A stretch of DNA of 64,000 bases, taken from positions 62,001 to 126,000 of the forward strand of contig PYIZ01000033.1 in the NCBI GenBank assembly GCA_003635265.1. Direction: 5' to 3'. This document shows positions 52,723 to 60,831 of the stretch, piece by piece; the first letter of the stretch is position 1, and the number at the start of each line of letters is the position of its first letter. Below the pieces are notes generated by a model, which was not told the DNA's origin, did not search any database, and saw nothing but the letters and a program-made list of their open reading frames with translations. The position numbers and the translations under genes were made by a program. This DNA is from Candidatus Poribacteria bacterium. GTDB lineage: Bacteria > Poribacteria > WGA-4E > PCPOR2b.

Positions 52723-53166
52723 ATGTCAAATAAATTCCTATGGTCTAATATTGCGTTAGGTATCGGTTGGTTTATGTTTATCGGAGGTTTGGGAGCGCTG
52801 GCAAGCCGCATCGAGGACCCAACTACGGAAATGAACATCAGTCCTATTATCGGACTGCAAATTATTTTCGGCGTATTAGCTTACAGATCCGCAAAGAGGG
52901 CAAAACTAGGACTCCGAAAGAGATCTTCCGGACGAACAGGTTTAGAAGTATTGGCTTTAATCTTCGTATGGCATACCAATGTCCTGTTAGGCATAGTTAT
53001 CTGGACAGGAACATACAGCCCAACACTCCTATACGACCTGGCCTATGATCCAGCGCCACTCATGCTCGAACATCTAATAACCCCTGTGTGGACACTTATT
53101 AGTTACATCAGAATTCGGCAAAAGGATACTGCCGCAGATACCGCTTCCGGTCAGAAGAGTCCATGA
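52723..53166 (+). CDS. Hypothetical multi-pass membrane protein
   Basis: A 147-residue protein with hydrophobic helices at about residues 8-27 (NIALGIGWFMFIGGLGALA), 38-52 (ISPIIGLQIIFGVLA), 72-97 (VLALIFVWHTNVLLGIVIWT) and a weaker one near LITPVWTLISYI. No conserved domain is recognisable. AAGGAG lies seven bases before ATG 52723; the longer open frame up to 52633 lacks a site. Short polar tail KDTAADTASGQKSP. Function unknown. Confidence 0.75.
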   Translation: MSNKFLWSNIALGIGWFMFIGGLGALASRIEDPTTEMNISPIIGLQIIFGVLAYRSAKRAKLGLRKRSSGRTGLEVLALIFVWHTNVLLGIVIWTGTYSPTLLYDLAYDPAPLMLEHLITPVWTLISYIRIRQKDTAADTASGQKSP

Positions 53167-53422
53167 CAGATGGAGCAGGATTACGCAACTGGGACGGTAA
53201 ATGATGAACGGTTTGATTCTGCAGGACAGCAAGGCATTGGCGACAAGCGGTAGCGATAGAATCAGAATATCGGCAGCCTAGGAGGCGTTATCTATCAATT
53301 CGAGGCGATCCTATCAAGGGCGTGAAATAGGTGTGGGCAGTGGCTCTCCGATTTGAGCTCCGCCGCTCTGGCAAGGGTAGGTTGACGAGAAAAACAATGG
53401 TAAGGTTTGTTCTTTGCCGTGA

Positions 53423-54268
53423 TCAATGTTGTTTGCCCAAACTCGCTGGTGGATTCGCTTTGCCAATCACGCCGACAAGCACAATCACCGTGAGCAGATA
53501 GGGCAGGCTGTTCAGCAACTGGGGCGGGATGTGCCAACGATTGGCGAGTTCCAAAGCACTTGCGAATCCGAAAAGCAGGCAGGCAGCACCGGCCCCGAGG
53601 GGTTTCCATTTTCCAAAAATAACCGCTGCCAATGCGACGTAGCCCCGCCCGGCGGTCATTCCCTTTGTGAAATAGTGTGCTTCGGATGCCAAAAGGCACC
53701 CGCCAATTCCTGCGAGAATGCCGCTAATCACAACACCGAGATATTGCTGCCTCGATCGACTTAACCCAAGCGCGTCCAACGCTTCGGTAGATTCACCCGC
53801 TGCACATAAGCGGAGTCCAAACACTGTCCTGAACAGGAAAATCTGGCTGACAATTACTAGGATAAGTGTGAGGTATACGACGAAAGAATACGATCCGATC
53901 AGCGGAAGATCCCAATGGCTCAAACTATCCACCCGCCGAGAGGTTGCGGTGCGTCCAAGAAACTCTGTGATACCGATTGCTAAGAGGTTGATCGATACCC
54001 CGCTAACAATCTGGTCTGCCCGAAACGTAATAGAGGCGAGTGCGTGGAGCAGTCCCATCCCGCCGCCGCAAGTGATGCCAATAACTAATCCCAGCCATGG
54101 TGAACCAGAGGCATGTGTTCCGATCACATAGCCAAATGCGCCCATGAGCATCATGCCTTCGAGTCCGATGTTTACCACGCCAGACCGTTCCGAGTAGACA
54201 CCGCCGAGTGCCGCCAAAGCCAACGGTGCTGACATACGAACTGTCATCGGGATGAGCTCAAAAAGCAT
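53423..54268 (-). CDS. ABC transporter permease of the nucleoside/simple-sugar type
   Basis: A 281-residue inner-membrane permease (BPD_transp_2, as in guanosine or galactofuranose uptake). It carries GGVYSERSGVVNIGLEGMMLMGA near the N-terminus, typical of NupQ/YufQ-like subunits, GLRLCAAGESTEALDALGLS, and GRGYVALAAVIFGKWKPLG with several membrane helices. Systems of this kind need a second permease, an ATPase and a lipoprotein, none of which is adjacent, so it is either an orphan or the end of a split operon. Confidence 0.85.
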   Translation of the reverse strand: MLFELIPMTVRMSAPLALAALGGVYSERSGVVNIGLEGMMLMGAFGYVIGTHASGSPWLGLVIGITCGGGMGLLHALASITFRADQIVSGVSINLLAIGITEFLGRTATSRRVDSLSHWDLPLIGSYSFVVYLTLILVIVSQIFLFRTVFGLRLCAAGESTEALDALGLSRSRQQYLGVVISGILAGIGGCLLASEAHYFTKGMTAGRGYVALAAVIFGKWKPLGAGAACLLFGFASALELANRWHIPPQLLNSLPYLLTVIVLVGVIGKANPPASLGKQH

Positions 54269-54307
54269 TATCGCAATTTCCTTTAGTGATGCGCGAAATT
54301 TCCGAGT

Positions 54308-54345
54308 GTTGTAAGTTGGGTTGAACGACAGTGAAACCCAACACC
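54308..54345. repeat. REP-like hairpin (GTTGGGTT ... AACCCAAC)
   Basis: GTTGGGTT (54315-54322) and AACCCAAC (54335-54342) with a 12-base loop. Sequences of this form are a widespread intergenic palindromic repeat. It lies in the 233-base gap upstream of the permease. Confidence 0.65.
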
Positions 54346-54451
54346 AATCAACTTGTCACGTTTCATGCCTTCGATGCCCATGTCGCCCCTCTGGGGTTTT
54401 AGGGAATCTGATTCGCTCATTTCTATACACATATCGTACCTCTAGTACGAG

Positions 54452-54502
54452 GTGAACGAATGAACCAACCACGTTTTACGCATCACGCATCACGTTTCAC
54501 GT
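54452..54502. repeat. Fragment of the MITE-like repeat, supplying the stop codon of the next gene
   Basis: GTGAACGAATGAACCAACC is followed by CACGTTTTACGCATCACG and CACGTTTCACG. The reverse complement of its last bases forms the TAA of the dehydrogenase gene, so insertion may have reset the 3' end of that gene. Confidence 0.65.
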
Positions 54503-55539
54503 TACTGGCACAGATGCACTTTGACTGCGCCGGAACGCTTATCAGCCGAAATCCTGAAACCTTCAGCAACGTCCATCAGTGGGAGCCGATGGGTCACCAG
54601 TTTTGTCGCATCAACCTTGCCCGATGCGATGAGTTCGATGGCAGCGTCAAAATCGGTGTCCATACCGGTATAGCCGTAACAGTTAGAGCCAGTGACAATC
54701 GCCTCCGACCCGACGATACGTCCCAAATTCACCTTTAGCGGCTCGTAATAGCCTGCGACAAGAACGACATACCCACAACTCCTGACCATATCCATTGCAG
54801 CGTCGAAGTTGTGTCCACCGCCAACGGTTTCAATAACGGCGTCCATCCCACGTCCGCCGGTGATGTCCTTCACGTACTCTTGGGGATCGCTCTCGCCGAT
54901 GTTGACGATATGGTCAGCCCCTAAATCTTTTGCGAGTTCTGCCTGCTGGTCATATTTGACGGTGATTAAAGTTTCCTTGACACCTGCGGCTACCGCTGCT
55001 GCCAAGGCAAATTGCCCGATAGTTCCGCCGCCAATAATTGCAACTCTGTCCTGATAGGTCGCCCGTGCTTGTCCGATCGCACGGTAGGAGACCGCAAGCG
55101 GTTCCACCAAAGCTCCCTCCTCGAAAGTCATGCTATCCGGCAGCTTGAAAAGCCCCGAAGCGTGGGCGGTGGTATATTCCGAAAAGCCGCCGTGTGTATT
55201 TTGTGAAACCCATTTTCGTTCCAGACAGTGGTTGTAGTAGCCTTTGCCACAGTAGACACAATTCCCACAGTGCGAGAAACATTCAATGGTAACCTTATCG
55301 CCCGGTTGGAGTGTTGTAACGCCTTCGCCAAGTTCAACAACAGTCCCACACGTTTCATGCCCTGCGGCGAGGCTATCAGATTGTCCCCAGTGCCCAAAAT
55401 AGCTATGGAGGTCGCTGCCACAGATACCTGTGCACTTGGTGTCGATCATGACATACCCCGGTTCAGGCGATTTTTTCTCCACCTCTTGAATACCTATCTG
55501 TTCGATACCGGTATAAATTGCCGCCCTCATCGTATTCAT
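54502..55539 (-). CDS. Zinc-dependent alcohol dehydrogenase (sorbitol/threonine-type)
   Basis: A 345-residue MDR protein. Catalytic zinc ligands are in CTGICGSD and AGHETCG. The structural zinc cluster is CGNCVYCGKGYYNHC, and the Rossmann motif is IIGGGTIGQFAL. The segment VKYDQQAELAKDLGADHIVN is typical of sorbitol and threonine dehydrogenases. A polyol or sugar-derived hydroxyl is the likely substrate. ATG 55539 has AGGGAG nine bases upstream; the frame is open to 55650. Its stop lies in the MITE-like fragment. Confidence 0.9.
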   Translation of the reverse strand: MNTMRAAIYTGIEQIGIQEVEKKSPEPGYVMIDTKCTGICGSDLHSYFGHWGQSDSLAAGHETCGTVVELGEGVTTLQPGDKVTIECFSHCGNCVYCGKGYYNHCLERKWVSQNTHGGFSEYTTAHASGLFKLPDSMTFEEGALVEPLAVSYRAIGQARATYQDRVAIIGGGTIGQFALAAAVAAGVKETLITVKYDQQAELAKDLGADHIVNIGESDPQEYVKDITGGRGMDAVIETVGGGHNFDAAMDMVRSCGYVVLVAGYYEPLKVNLGRIVGSEAIVTGSNCYGYTGMDTDFDAAIELIASGKVDATKLVTHRLPLMDVAEGFRISADKRSGAVKVHLCQ

Positions 55540-55564
55540 AGCAGTTTCTCCCTCGATTCCGTGA

Positions 55565-55592
55565 GTAAGGAACACAAATCTGCGTTCCCTAC
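55565..55592. repeat. Degenerate copy of the 28-bp palindrome
   Basis: GTAAGGAACACAAA followed by TCTGCGTTCCCTAC; three mismatches to the perfect copy at 2040-2067, all in the left arm, while the right arm is identical. Lies just upstream of the dehydrogenase gene. Confidence 0.7.
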
Positions 55593-55609
55593 CATTGCCC
55601 GTTATGTTC

Positions 55610-56488
55610 TTAGGTTTGGCGGATGAACTTCTGCAACCGAGCATTTTCACCCAACATCACTTCGCCCATGTAGAGATCGCCGTGCGAATCCATCCAGAGA
55701 CCGTGTGCACCGCCGAGAAACTCGCCCGGCACTTCGCTCGATTCTGCACCGCCCCATCGGGTAATCAGATCGCCATCTAGCGTATAGAGGAGGAACTCGT
55801 GATCTAACCCTGCCACATAAACCACATCATCATCTGGATCGAAATAGATTGTGTTGGGCTCTGGTATATCGGTCCATTCGGTCAGGTAGTTCCCGTCAGT
55901 ATCAAAAATCTGGAGACGGTTGTTTGAACGGTCGCAAATCCAAACACGATCTTCTCTGTCGATGCGGACACAGTGCGACAAAGCGAACTGACCGGGACCA
56001 GTGCCGCGCTCTCCCCATGACAGCAACAGTTCTCCATCGGGTGAATACTTGTGAACCCGTGCGTTGCCGTAGCCGTCTGAGATGAACAGTTCACCGGTGG
56101 AGGCGATCGCCAAATCGGTTGGCGAATTGAATGGATCGCCGTCCGCCGGAGCAGCTTCGCCCGGTGTACCCAGTGTCATCGCTAGTTCGCCATTTCGATT
56201 GAATTTGAAAACACAATGGTTACTATTGTCGACCAAATATACATTGTCGTCGTCGTCAATGTAGATGCCGTGCGCCGCTTCGGGCGGGAGAACCCCGCTG
56301 CCCCATGTCTCCAAGAAATTGCCGTCGCGGTCGAAAACTGCCAGTGGATTTTCGCTGCGGGAGTAGACAAAAACGCGATCTTGCGAATCAGTTGCCACCG
56401 CCGGAATCCAGCCCCATTCCCAACCGTCAGGTGTTTTATCCCAATTTTCCGCGACTGTGTATCTATATTTACCTATACCAAAGACCAT
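55610..56488 (-). CDS. NHL-repeat six-bladed propeller protein
   Basis: A 292-residue propeller resembling peptidyl-alpha-hydroxyglycine alpha-amidating lyase-type NHL repeats. At least five repeat units can be seen, each with a DxxGN-type turn: DRDGNFLETWGSG, NRNGELAMTLG, SPDGELLLSWGERGTGPGQF, DTDGNYLTEW and TLDGDLITRWGG. The pattern GIYIDDDDNVYLVDNSNHCV is the typical strand pair. No signal peptide. GGAGG lies eight bases before the ATG. Binding or lyase function cannot be distinguished. Confidence 0.82.
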   Translation of the reverse strand: MVFGIGKYRYTVAENWDKTPDGWEWGWIPAVATDSQDRVFVYSRSENPLAVFDRDGNFLETWGSGVLPPEAAHGIYIDDDDNVYLVDNSNHCVFKFNRNGELAMTLGTPGEAAPADGDPFNSPTDLAIASTGELFISDGYGNARVHKYSPDGELLLSWGERGTGPGQFALSHCVRIDREDRVWICDRSNNRLQIFDTDGNYLTEWTDIPEPNTIYFDPDDDVVYVAGLDHEFLLYTLDGDLITRWGGAESSEVPGEFLGGAHGLWMDSHGDLYMGEVMLGENARLQKFIRQT

Positions 56489-56758
56489 GCTGTATACCTC
56501 CAGATGCTTTTTCTATATGTCATGTGTGAACAGTTAAAATCTTGAATGCGAGTTTAGAAGATACAGGAAAACGGTTTTGTTGTCAAGCCAAAATTGGGCT
56601 TTGAGGAGTTTGGGTGGGTATCATACTTACGCTCGCTGAAAGTAATAGTGACCGACATTTTTATTGACGAGGACGAGGAAAATGGGTAAAATGGCGCTTG
56701 TATCTTTCCGGAATAGAGGTAAAGATATAGAGGCTGAAGGGGGTGCCGGAGGAGCAGT

Positions 56759-57826
56759 ATGGAAGGCACAATTGAGCTAGTCATACGCGATGTGCTGCTA
56801 TCAAATCCAGGGGTGTACGGTATTCCGGACGAGCAGTTACACTTTCCTTTTCTATATGAATCAGAAAACGGGAACTGGTACATGACATACCGGGAGGGAC
56901 CGCACTTCGAGTCGAAGTTCGGTCCCGGCAATCGTGTCCAGTGTATCCAATCGAGGGATAGGGGGTGCACATGGCTTCCATGGATGGGGATGCTGGTCGA
57001 ACCCTTGCTACGTCAATTCTTCGTTACACGTCTGAAAGATGGTAGGCTGATCAGTTATCGCTGCCGGATGGCAAAGCTCCATCAATCGTCCAGCAACACG
57101 CTTGAAGGTACAGCAATTATTCTACGTTCACAGGACGAAGGGGCGACTTGGTCCCGAGGTTATGCACCGGTAAGTAACCTGCCCTTCAGCTTGGGCAGCC
57201 AACTGATCTCGCTCTGGGGACATGTGGTGGAGATGCCCAATGGGCGGCTGCTATGGCCCGTCTACAGTCGTGAGGGAAATACGATCTCAGGAATCGTCCA
57301 GTCTACCGATGGTGGACATAGCTTTGAGTGGCTTGCAAATGTGTGCGAAGATAACACCGTTGGCGAGCGGCGTGAGCCGGGATTGGTGCGACTGCCCTCT
57401 GGGGAGCTACTTGCCTTGATACGTTGTGGAACACAACCGTCCCGACCGATGGTGGAGGTTCGATCATCCGATGGTGGACTGACTTGGAGTTCGCCGCGCA
57501 GACTTGCTCGTCCCGGCGTGTGTCCTCAATTGTTGCTGCTGCAAAACGGCGTTTTAGTGTGTAGCTACGGCACCCGGAGATATGTGCACGTCATGGCGAG
57601 TTGGGACGGGGAAGGATGGCAATGGTCGGAACCTTTGGTACTATATGAAGGTCAAACTTCAGGTTACAGCAACCTCCAAGCGTTAGCCGATGACCGTTTT
57701 CGGGTTGCCTATCAGGAAGGATCGTTTGATGCCTATCAGGAGGGCGGCAACCGGCTTGTACGCTCCGAGATTCAGGTTGTGCCACAACGCTCTTCGTCAT
57801 TAGACTGTGGGACCGTCGCCCGCTAA
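56759..57826 (+). CDS. Sialidase-like BNR/Asp-box protein
   Basis: A 355-residue propeller. Asp-boxes: SRDRGCTWLP, SQDEGATWSR, STDGGHSFEW, SSDGGLTWSS and the degenerate SWDGEGWQW. GGAGGAGC lies before ATG 56759. No signal peptide or lipobox. It is more divergent than the genes at 36758 and 47516 and could have a different specificity. Its last 27 bases overlap the 3' end of the TauD/TfdA gene on the opposite strand. Confidence 0.78.
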   Translation: MEGTIELVIRDVLLSNPGVYGIPDEQLHFPFLYESENGNWYMTYREGPHFESKFGPGNRVQCIQSRDRGCTWLPWMGMLVEPLLRQFFVTRLKDGRLISYRCRMAKLHQSSSNTLEGTAIILRSQDEGATWSRGYAPVSNLPFSLGSQLISLWGHVVEMPNGRLLWPVYSREGNTISGIVQSTDGGHSFEWLANVCEDNTVGERREPGLVRLPSGELLALIRCGTQPSRPMVEVRSSDGGLTWSSPRRLARPGVCPQLLLLQNGVLVCSYGTRRYVHVMASWDGEGWQWSEPLVLYEGQTSGYSNLQALADDRFRVAYQEGSFDAYQEGGNRLVRSEIQVVPQRSSSLDCGTVAR

Positions 57827-58657
57827 GGTTGTGCGGTGAAGAACGCGCTTGTACTTTCCGCGGTCCCAAGACCGTCCCCGGTGTAAGCAGCAGCGATTGT
57901 CATACACAACGAGGTCGTTCACCCGCCATGTGTGGCGATACACAAACTGCGGTTGCGTTGACCATTCGAGCAGCTCCTTCAATAAAGCTTTGCCCTCCTC
58001 GATTGGCAAGCCATGGATACGGGTGGTGTATGAGCCAACGAGAAGTGCTTTTTTGCCGGTTTCGGGGATGGCGCGTACTAGGCGTTGATCGACCGGAGGC
58101 GTATCTTTCTGGAACGCTTCGTCCATCAGGTTCGGCGCAATCTGTTTCCGTGAGTGTGCGATGCTATGCTCGGCGATTAGATTTTCTATATCCGTCTTCT
58201 TCCGCTCCGGTAACGCCGCATAGGCGGCGGTGAGGCTGGCAAATTCGGTTTCGCCACCTTCGGGCGGTACGATCTTGGCGTAGAGCAATGAGCCGCGCAA
58301 GGGCACGCGCTTGAACGAGCCGTCAGAATGCCAAAGTGTGTTGGCGACGGTATACAGCGTCCGTGGATCCTCCGGCGGAATGATTTCGCCGTTTTCATCA
58401 AGGTTGGAAATAATGCCGATTGGCCCACCATCGCCAATGGGGTCATTCGGCATCGTCATTTCAAGTGGTCCAAACCCTTCACTGAATGCTACATGTTGCT
58501 CATCTGTGATGTCCTGATCGTGGAATACTAGCACCGCGTACTCGCAAAGTGCACCGCGAAGCTGTTCAAACGTTTCGGTGTCAATAGGGGCGGTGAGATC
58601 AACGCCTTGAACCTCCGCCCCGATATGTTCTTCCAGTTTCCTAATTGTGAGGGACAT
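57800..58657 (-). CDS. TauD/TfdA-family Fe(II)/2-oxoglutarate dioxygenase
   Basis: A 285-residue oxygenase of PF02668. The N-terminal GAEVQGVDLTAPI is characteristic. The iron site is TLWHSDGSF (His, Asp) with the distal His in NRCCLHRGRSWD; KRVLHRTTLAG supplies the 2-oxoglutarate Arg. PLRGSLLYAKIVPPEGGETEF is typical of TfdA-like members acting on herbicides and other carboxylates. The C-terminus runs 27 bases into the neighbouring sialidase-like gene on the other strand. Substrate unknown. Confidence 0.9.
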   Translation of the reverse strand: MSLTIRKLEEHIGAEVQGVDLTAPIDTETFEQLRGALCEYAVLVFHDQDITDEQHVAFSEGFGPLEMTMPNDPIGDGGPIGIISNLDENGEIIPPEDPRTLYTVANTLWHSDGSFKRVPLRGSLLYAKIVPPEGGETEFASLTAAYAALPERKKTDIENLIAEHSIAHSRKQIAPNLMDEAFQKDTPPVDQRLVRAIPETGKKALLVGSYTTRIHGLPIEEGKALLKELLEWSTQPQFVYRHTWRVNDLVVYDNRCCLHRGRSWDRGKYKRVLHRTTLAGDGPTV

Positions 58658-58738
58658 TACGTTTCCTCGTTAATCTGAAATGTGGCAAAGCAGCGTTTCA
58701 AATCGAAAATAGTATAACACATATAAGGAGAGAATGTT

Positions 58739-59650
58739 ATGCGTCGTTTTAATCGAACTCCCTGTTTCACGGGACCCGATGATCCCGAGATCGGACAGGT
58801 CCGGGGTGTCCTTGAACTAGGTGAAACCGTTATCATCGAAACTATCGGTGGAGCGGACAACGACTATGAAGCTGCCGGCGAGACCAAGGCAGGGATGATA
58901 ACCTCTGGCCAAAGCCATCAGCGCAATTCGCGTCCCGGTGGTCCCTTCGAGATTCGCGGCATTGAGCCAGATGACTGGGTCGCCATCGAAATCATCGACA
59001 TTGAGGTGGGACCTTACGGTTTCTACCGTAATGGCGGTCCCAATTGGGGTAACTGGCGCTGTGTAGCTCCAGTGCGTGACGGACTTATCCATTTTCCACC
59101 TGACTTCGTTGTACCGGTGAGACCAATGATCGGGGTTGTCCAGCTTGCATCGTGGGCTCCCAGTGGGCTAGACCACGGCGGCAACATGGATTTCAACGCC
59201 GTCCAGCCCGGCAGCACAATCCATATTCGCGCCCAGAAACCCGGCGGTTTCCTCCATCTCGGTGATGTCCATGCCCGTATGGGAGATGGAGAGTTGACCG
59301 GCGCTGGCGTCGAAATCGACTCAGCCGTCACCCTGAAGGTAGACCGTTCACCCGGATTTCCCAACAGTAGCCCCGTCGTGGAGACCACCCGTGTGGTGGA
59401 AAGTGCCGAGGAGTATCTCACCAGTGCGATAGGAGACAGCTGGGGCGAAGTACTTAGATCCGCTTGGACCGAAATGGTTGCGTTGATTGTCGATCGCTAC
59501 GACACCAGTGTGGAATATGCCAACATGATTGTCGGCACGATAGCGGATGCGCGTCCCGGATTCGCTACGGAATATATGGGGGGGTATTTGACCTGTCAGT
59601 TAGCGGTAACCAAAGAATTGCGCCGCACCGGAAAGCCGTATGAACCATAG
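58739..59650 (+). CDS. Acetamidase/formamidase family protein
   Basis: A 303-residue protein of PF03069. Family motifs are GLDHGGNMDF, GGFLHLGDVHARMGDGE and VDSAVTL-like IDSAVTLKV. Members hydrolyse short-chain amides to acids and ammonia. The chain is short compared with the 400-residue acetamidases, closer to the compact bacterial formamidase-like group. AAGGAGAGAA precedes the ATG. Followed after 32 bases by the second full MITE-like element. Confidence 0.88.
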   Translation: MRRFNRTPCFTGPDDPEIGQVRGVLELGETVIIETIGGADNDYEAAGETKAGMITSGQSHQRNSRPGGPFEIRGIEPDDWVAIEIIDIEVGPYGFYRNGGPNWGNWRCVAPVRDGLIHFPPDFVVPVRPMIGVVQLASWAPSGLDHGGNMDFNAVQPGSTIHIRAQKPGGFLHLGDVHARMGDGELTGAGVEIDSAVTLKVDRSPGFPNSSPVVETTRVVESAEEYLTSAIGDSWGEVLRSAWTEMVALIVDRYDTSVEYANMIVGTIADARPGFATEYMGGYLTCQLAVTKELRRTGKPYEP

Positions 59651-59682
59651 ATGCCGGTATCAGTCTCCAAATTGGCACGAAA

Positions 59683-59832
59683 GACTTATGTTAAAAAATC
59701 GTGCAGCAGAAACCAATTTAGTTCACTAGTGCACTAGTTCATTAATTAACCAATGTACTAATGAACCAATGAACACAACGGGACATTACGTTTCACGTCC
59801 TTAGCATTTTGCACTTTCCTTTAACATGAGCC
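59683..59832. mobile_element. MITE-like element, full copy (150 bp)
   Basis: Left GACTTATGTTAAAAAATC and right TTTAACATGAGCC are imperfect inverted repeats (CTTATGTTAA / TTAACATGAG). The interior carries GTTCACTAGTGCACTAGTTC, further ATGAACCAATGAAC words and ACGTTTCACGTCC. It corresponds block by block to the reverse complement of 45965-46110. It ends seven bases from the stop of the phosphotransferase gene. Confidence 0.75.
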
Positions 59833-59838
59833 TTGATC

Positions 59839-60831
59839 CTATATCCCTAATGCTTCAGCTTGTTTGCAAGCGGATTGAATTAGATTTCGCACCCTATCTC
59901 CTTTATTGTGTTCAGGGCGTTCATGAAGCCACCCTAGCAGTGCCAGCGACCGGATTAGTAGAAACATGGGCAGTAGCTCAATAGCCTCATCAGAAAGGGG
60001 ACGTTCCGATCGATAGCCTGCAATTAGTGCGTCGCGCGCGACCTTAAAATGGGGTGGCTTTCGATAGGCATCAAGTGCGACAGCAAGTTCGTACTGGTGC
60101 CAACCAAAGCCGGAATCGTCGAAATCGATTACGTGCAACTGGTCGCCGTTGACAAGGAGATTATGGGGGTGTAGATCCGCATGGATTAGGCTATAGATCT
60201 CGCTCCCTTTGCCGTAATCAGACAAGGTACGATGGATAGCACGACGGGTATTGAGAATATGCTCTCGCTCTGACGCTTTCAGCTCTGGTAAAACCCAAAA
60301 GGGACCCCAGAAAGGCGTATCCCCCATAAATCCGTCCGCATCGAAGGCGTGTCGCTGGAAATCCTCCGGAACTTGCCAACTCACTGCCTGATTGTGGATT
60401 CTGGCGGCGATCCGTCCAAGTTGGTTGAAATGCAACGCCAGAGTCCGCATATCGGGTGCTTGCACTATGATGCTCGACAACGTTACCCCCTCAAACCATT
60501 CGACGATTCCGACGTGTCGGGTCTCCGTTGATCCCGGCACAGGGACGGTTGCGTAGCCGTGTCCCTCACGCGTCAACCGTGGTAACGGCACACCGATGCC
60601 CGCTCGTTTCAACGCAGCTGTCCACTGCTGCTCGGAGTTCAACTCAGCGAGATTGTGATAGTCCGGTCGGTGGATGCGAAGGGCATAGGTTTCGTCTGTG
60701 TCTGTATCAATACGAAATACGGTATTTTCAGAGATAGATATCAGCTCTAGCTCCGTGGCGCAGATATCCCATTCGTCCAACGCTCGCTCGGCGATTGCCC
60801 GCAGGGTAGCGCGGTCAAGGGGTTGTGCCAT
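59839..60831 (-). CDS. Aminoglycoside-phosphotransferase-fold small-molecule kinase
   Basis: A 330-residue APH-fold kinase. The catalytic loop is IHADLHPHNLLV (Asp base and Asn), followed by the metal Asp in HVIDFDDSGFG. The N-terminal lobe has the ISENTVFRIDT Gly-poor loop and ALRIHRP Lys-region. It is related to hydroxylysine kinase/homoserine-kinase-like proteins rather than resistance enzymes. ATG 60831 overlaps the stop of the upstream class III aminotransferase by 17 bases and has GGAGG six bases before it. Hence the two gene products probably act in sequence. Confidence 0.85.
   Translation of the reverse strand: MAQPLDRATLRAIAERALDEWDICATELELISISENTVFRIDTDTDETYALRIHRPDYHNLAELNSEQQWTAALKRAGIGVPLPRLTREGHGYATVPVPGSTETRHVGIVEWFEGVTLSSIIVQAPDMRTLALHFNQLGRIAARIHNQAVSWQVPEDFQRHAFDADGFMGDTPFWGPFWVLPELKASEREHILNTRRAIHRTLSDYGKGSEIYSLIHADLHPHNLLVNGDQLHVIDFDDSGFGWHQYELAVALDAYRKPPHFKVARDALIAGYRSERPLSDEAIELLPMFLLIRSLALLGWLHERPEHNKGDRVRNLIQSACKQAEALGI

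Noticed and set aside
52476-52733. Frame with segments YALGLNADESV and SRLEILRAQSD
   Set aside because: No recognisable domain, crosses a hairpin and overlaps the better supported membrane-protein start; left as possible remnant.
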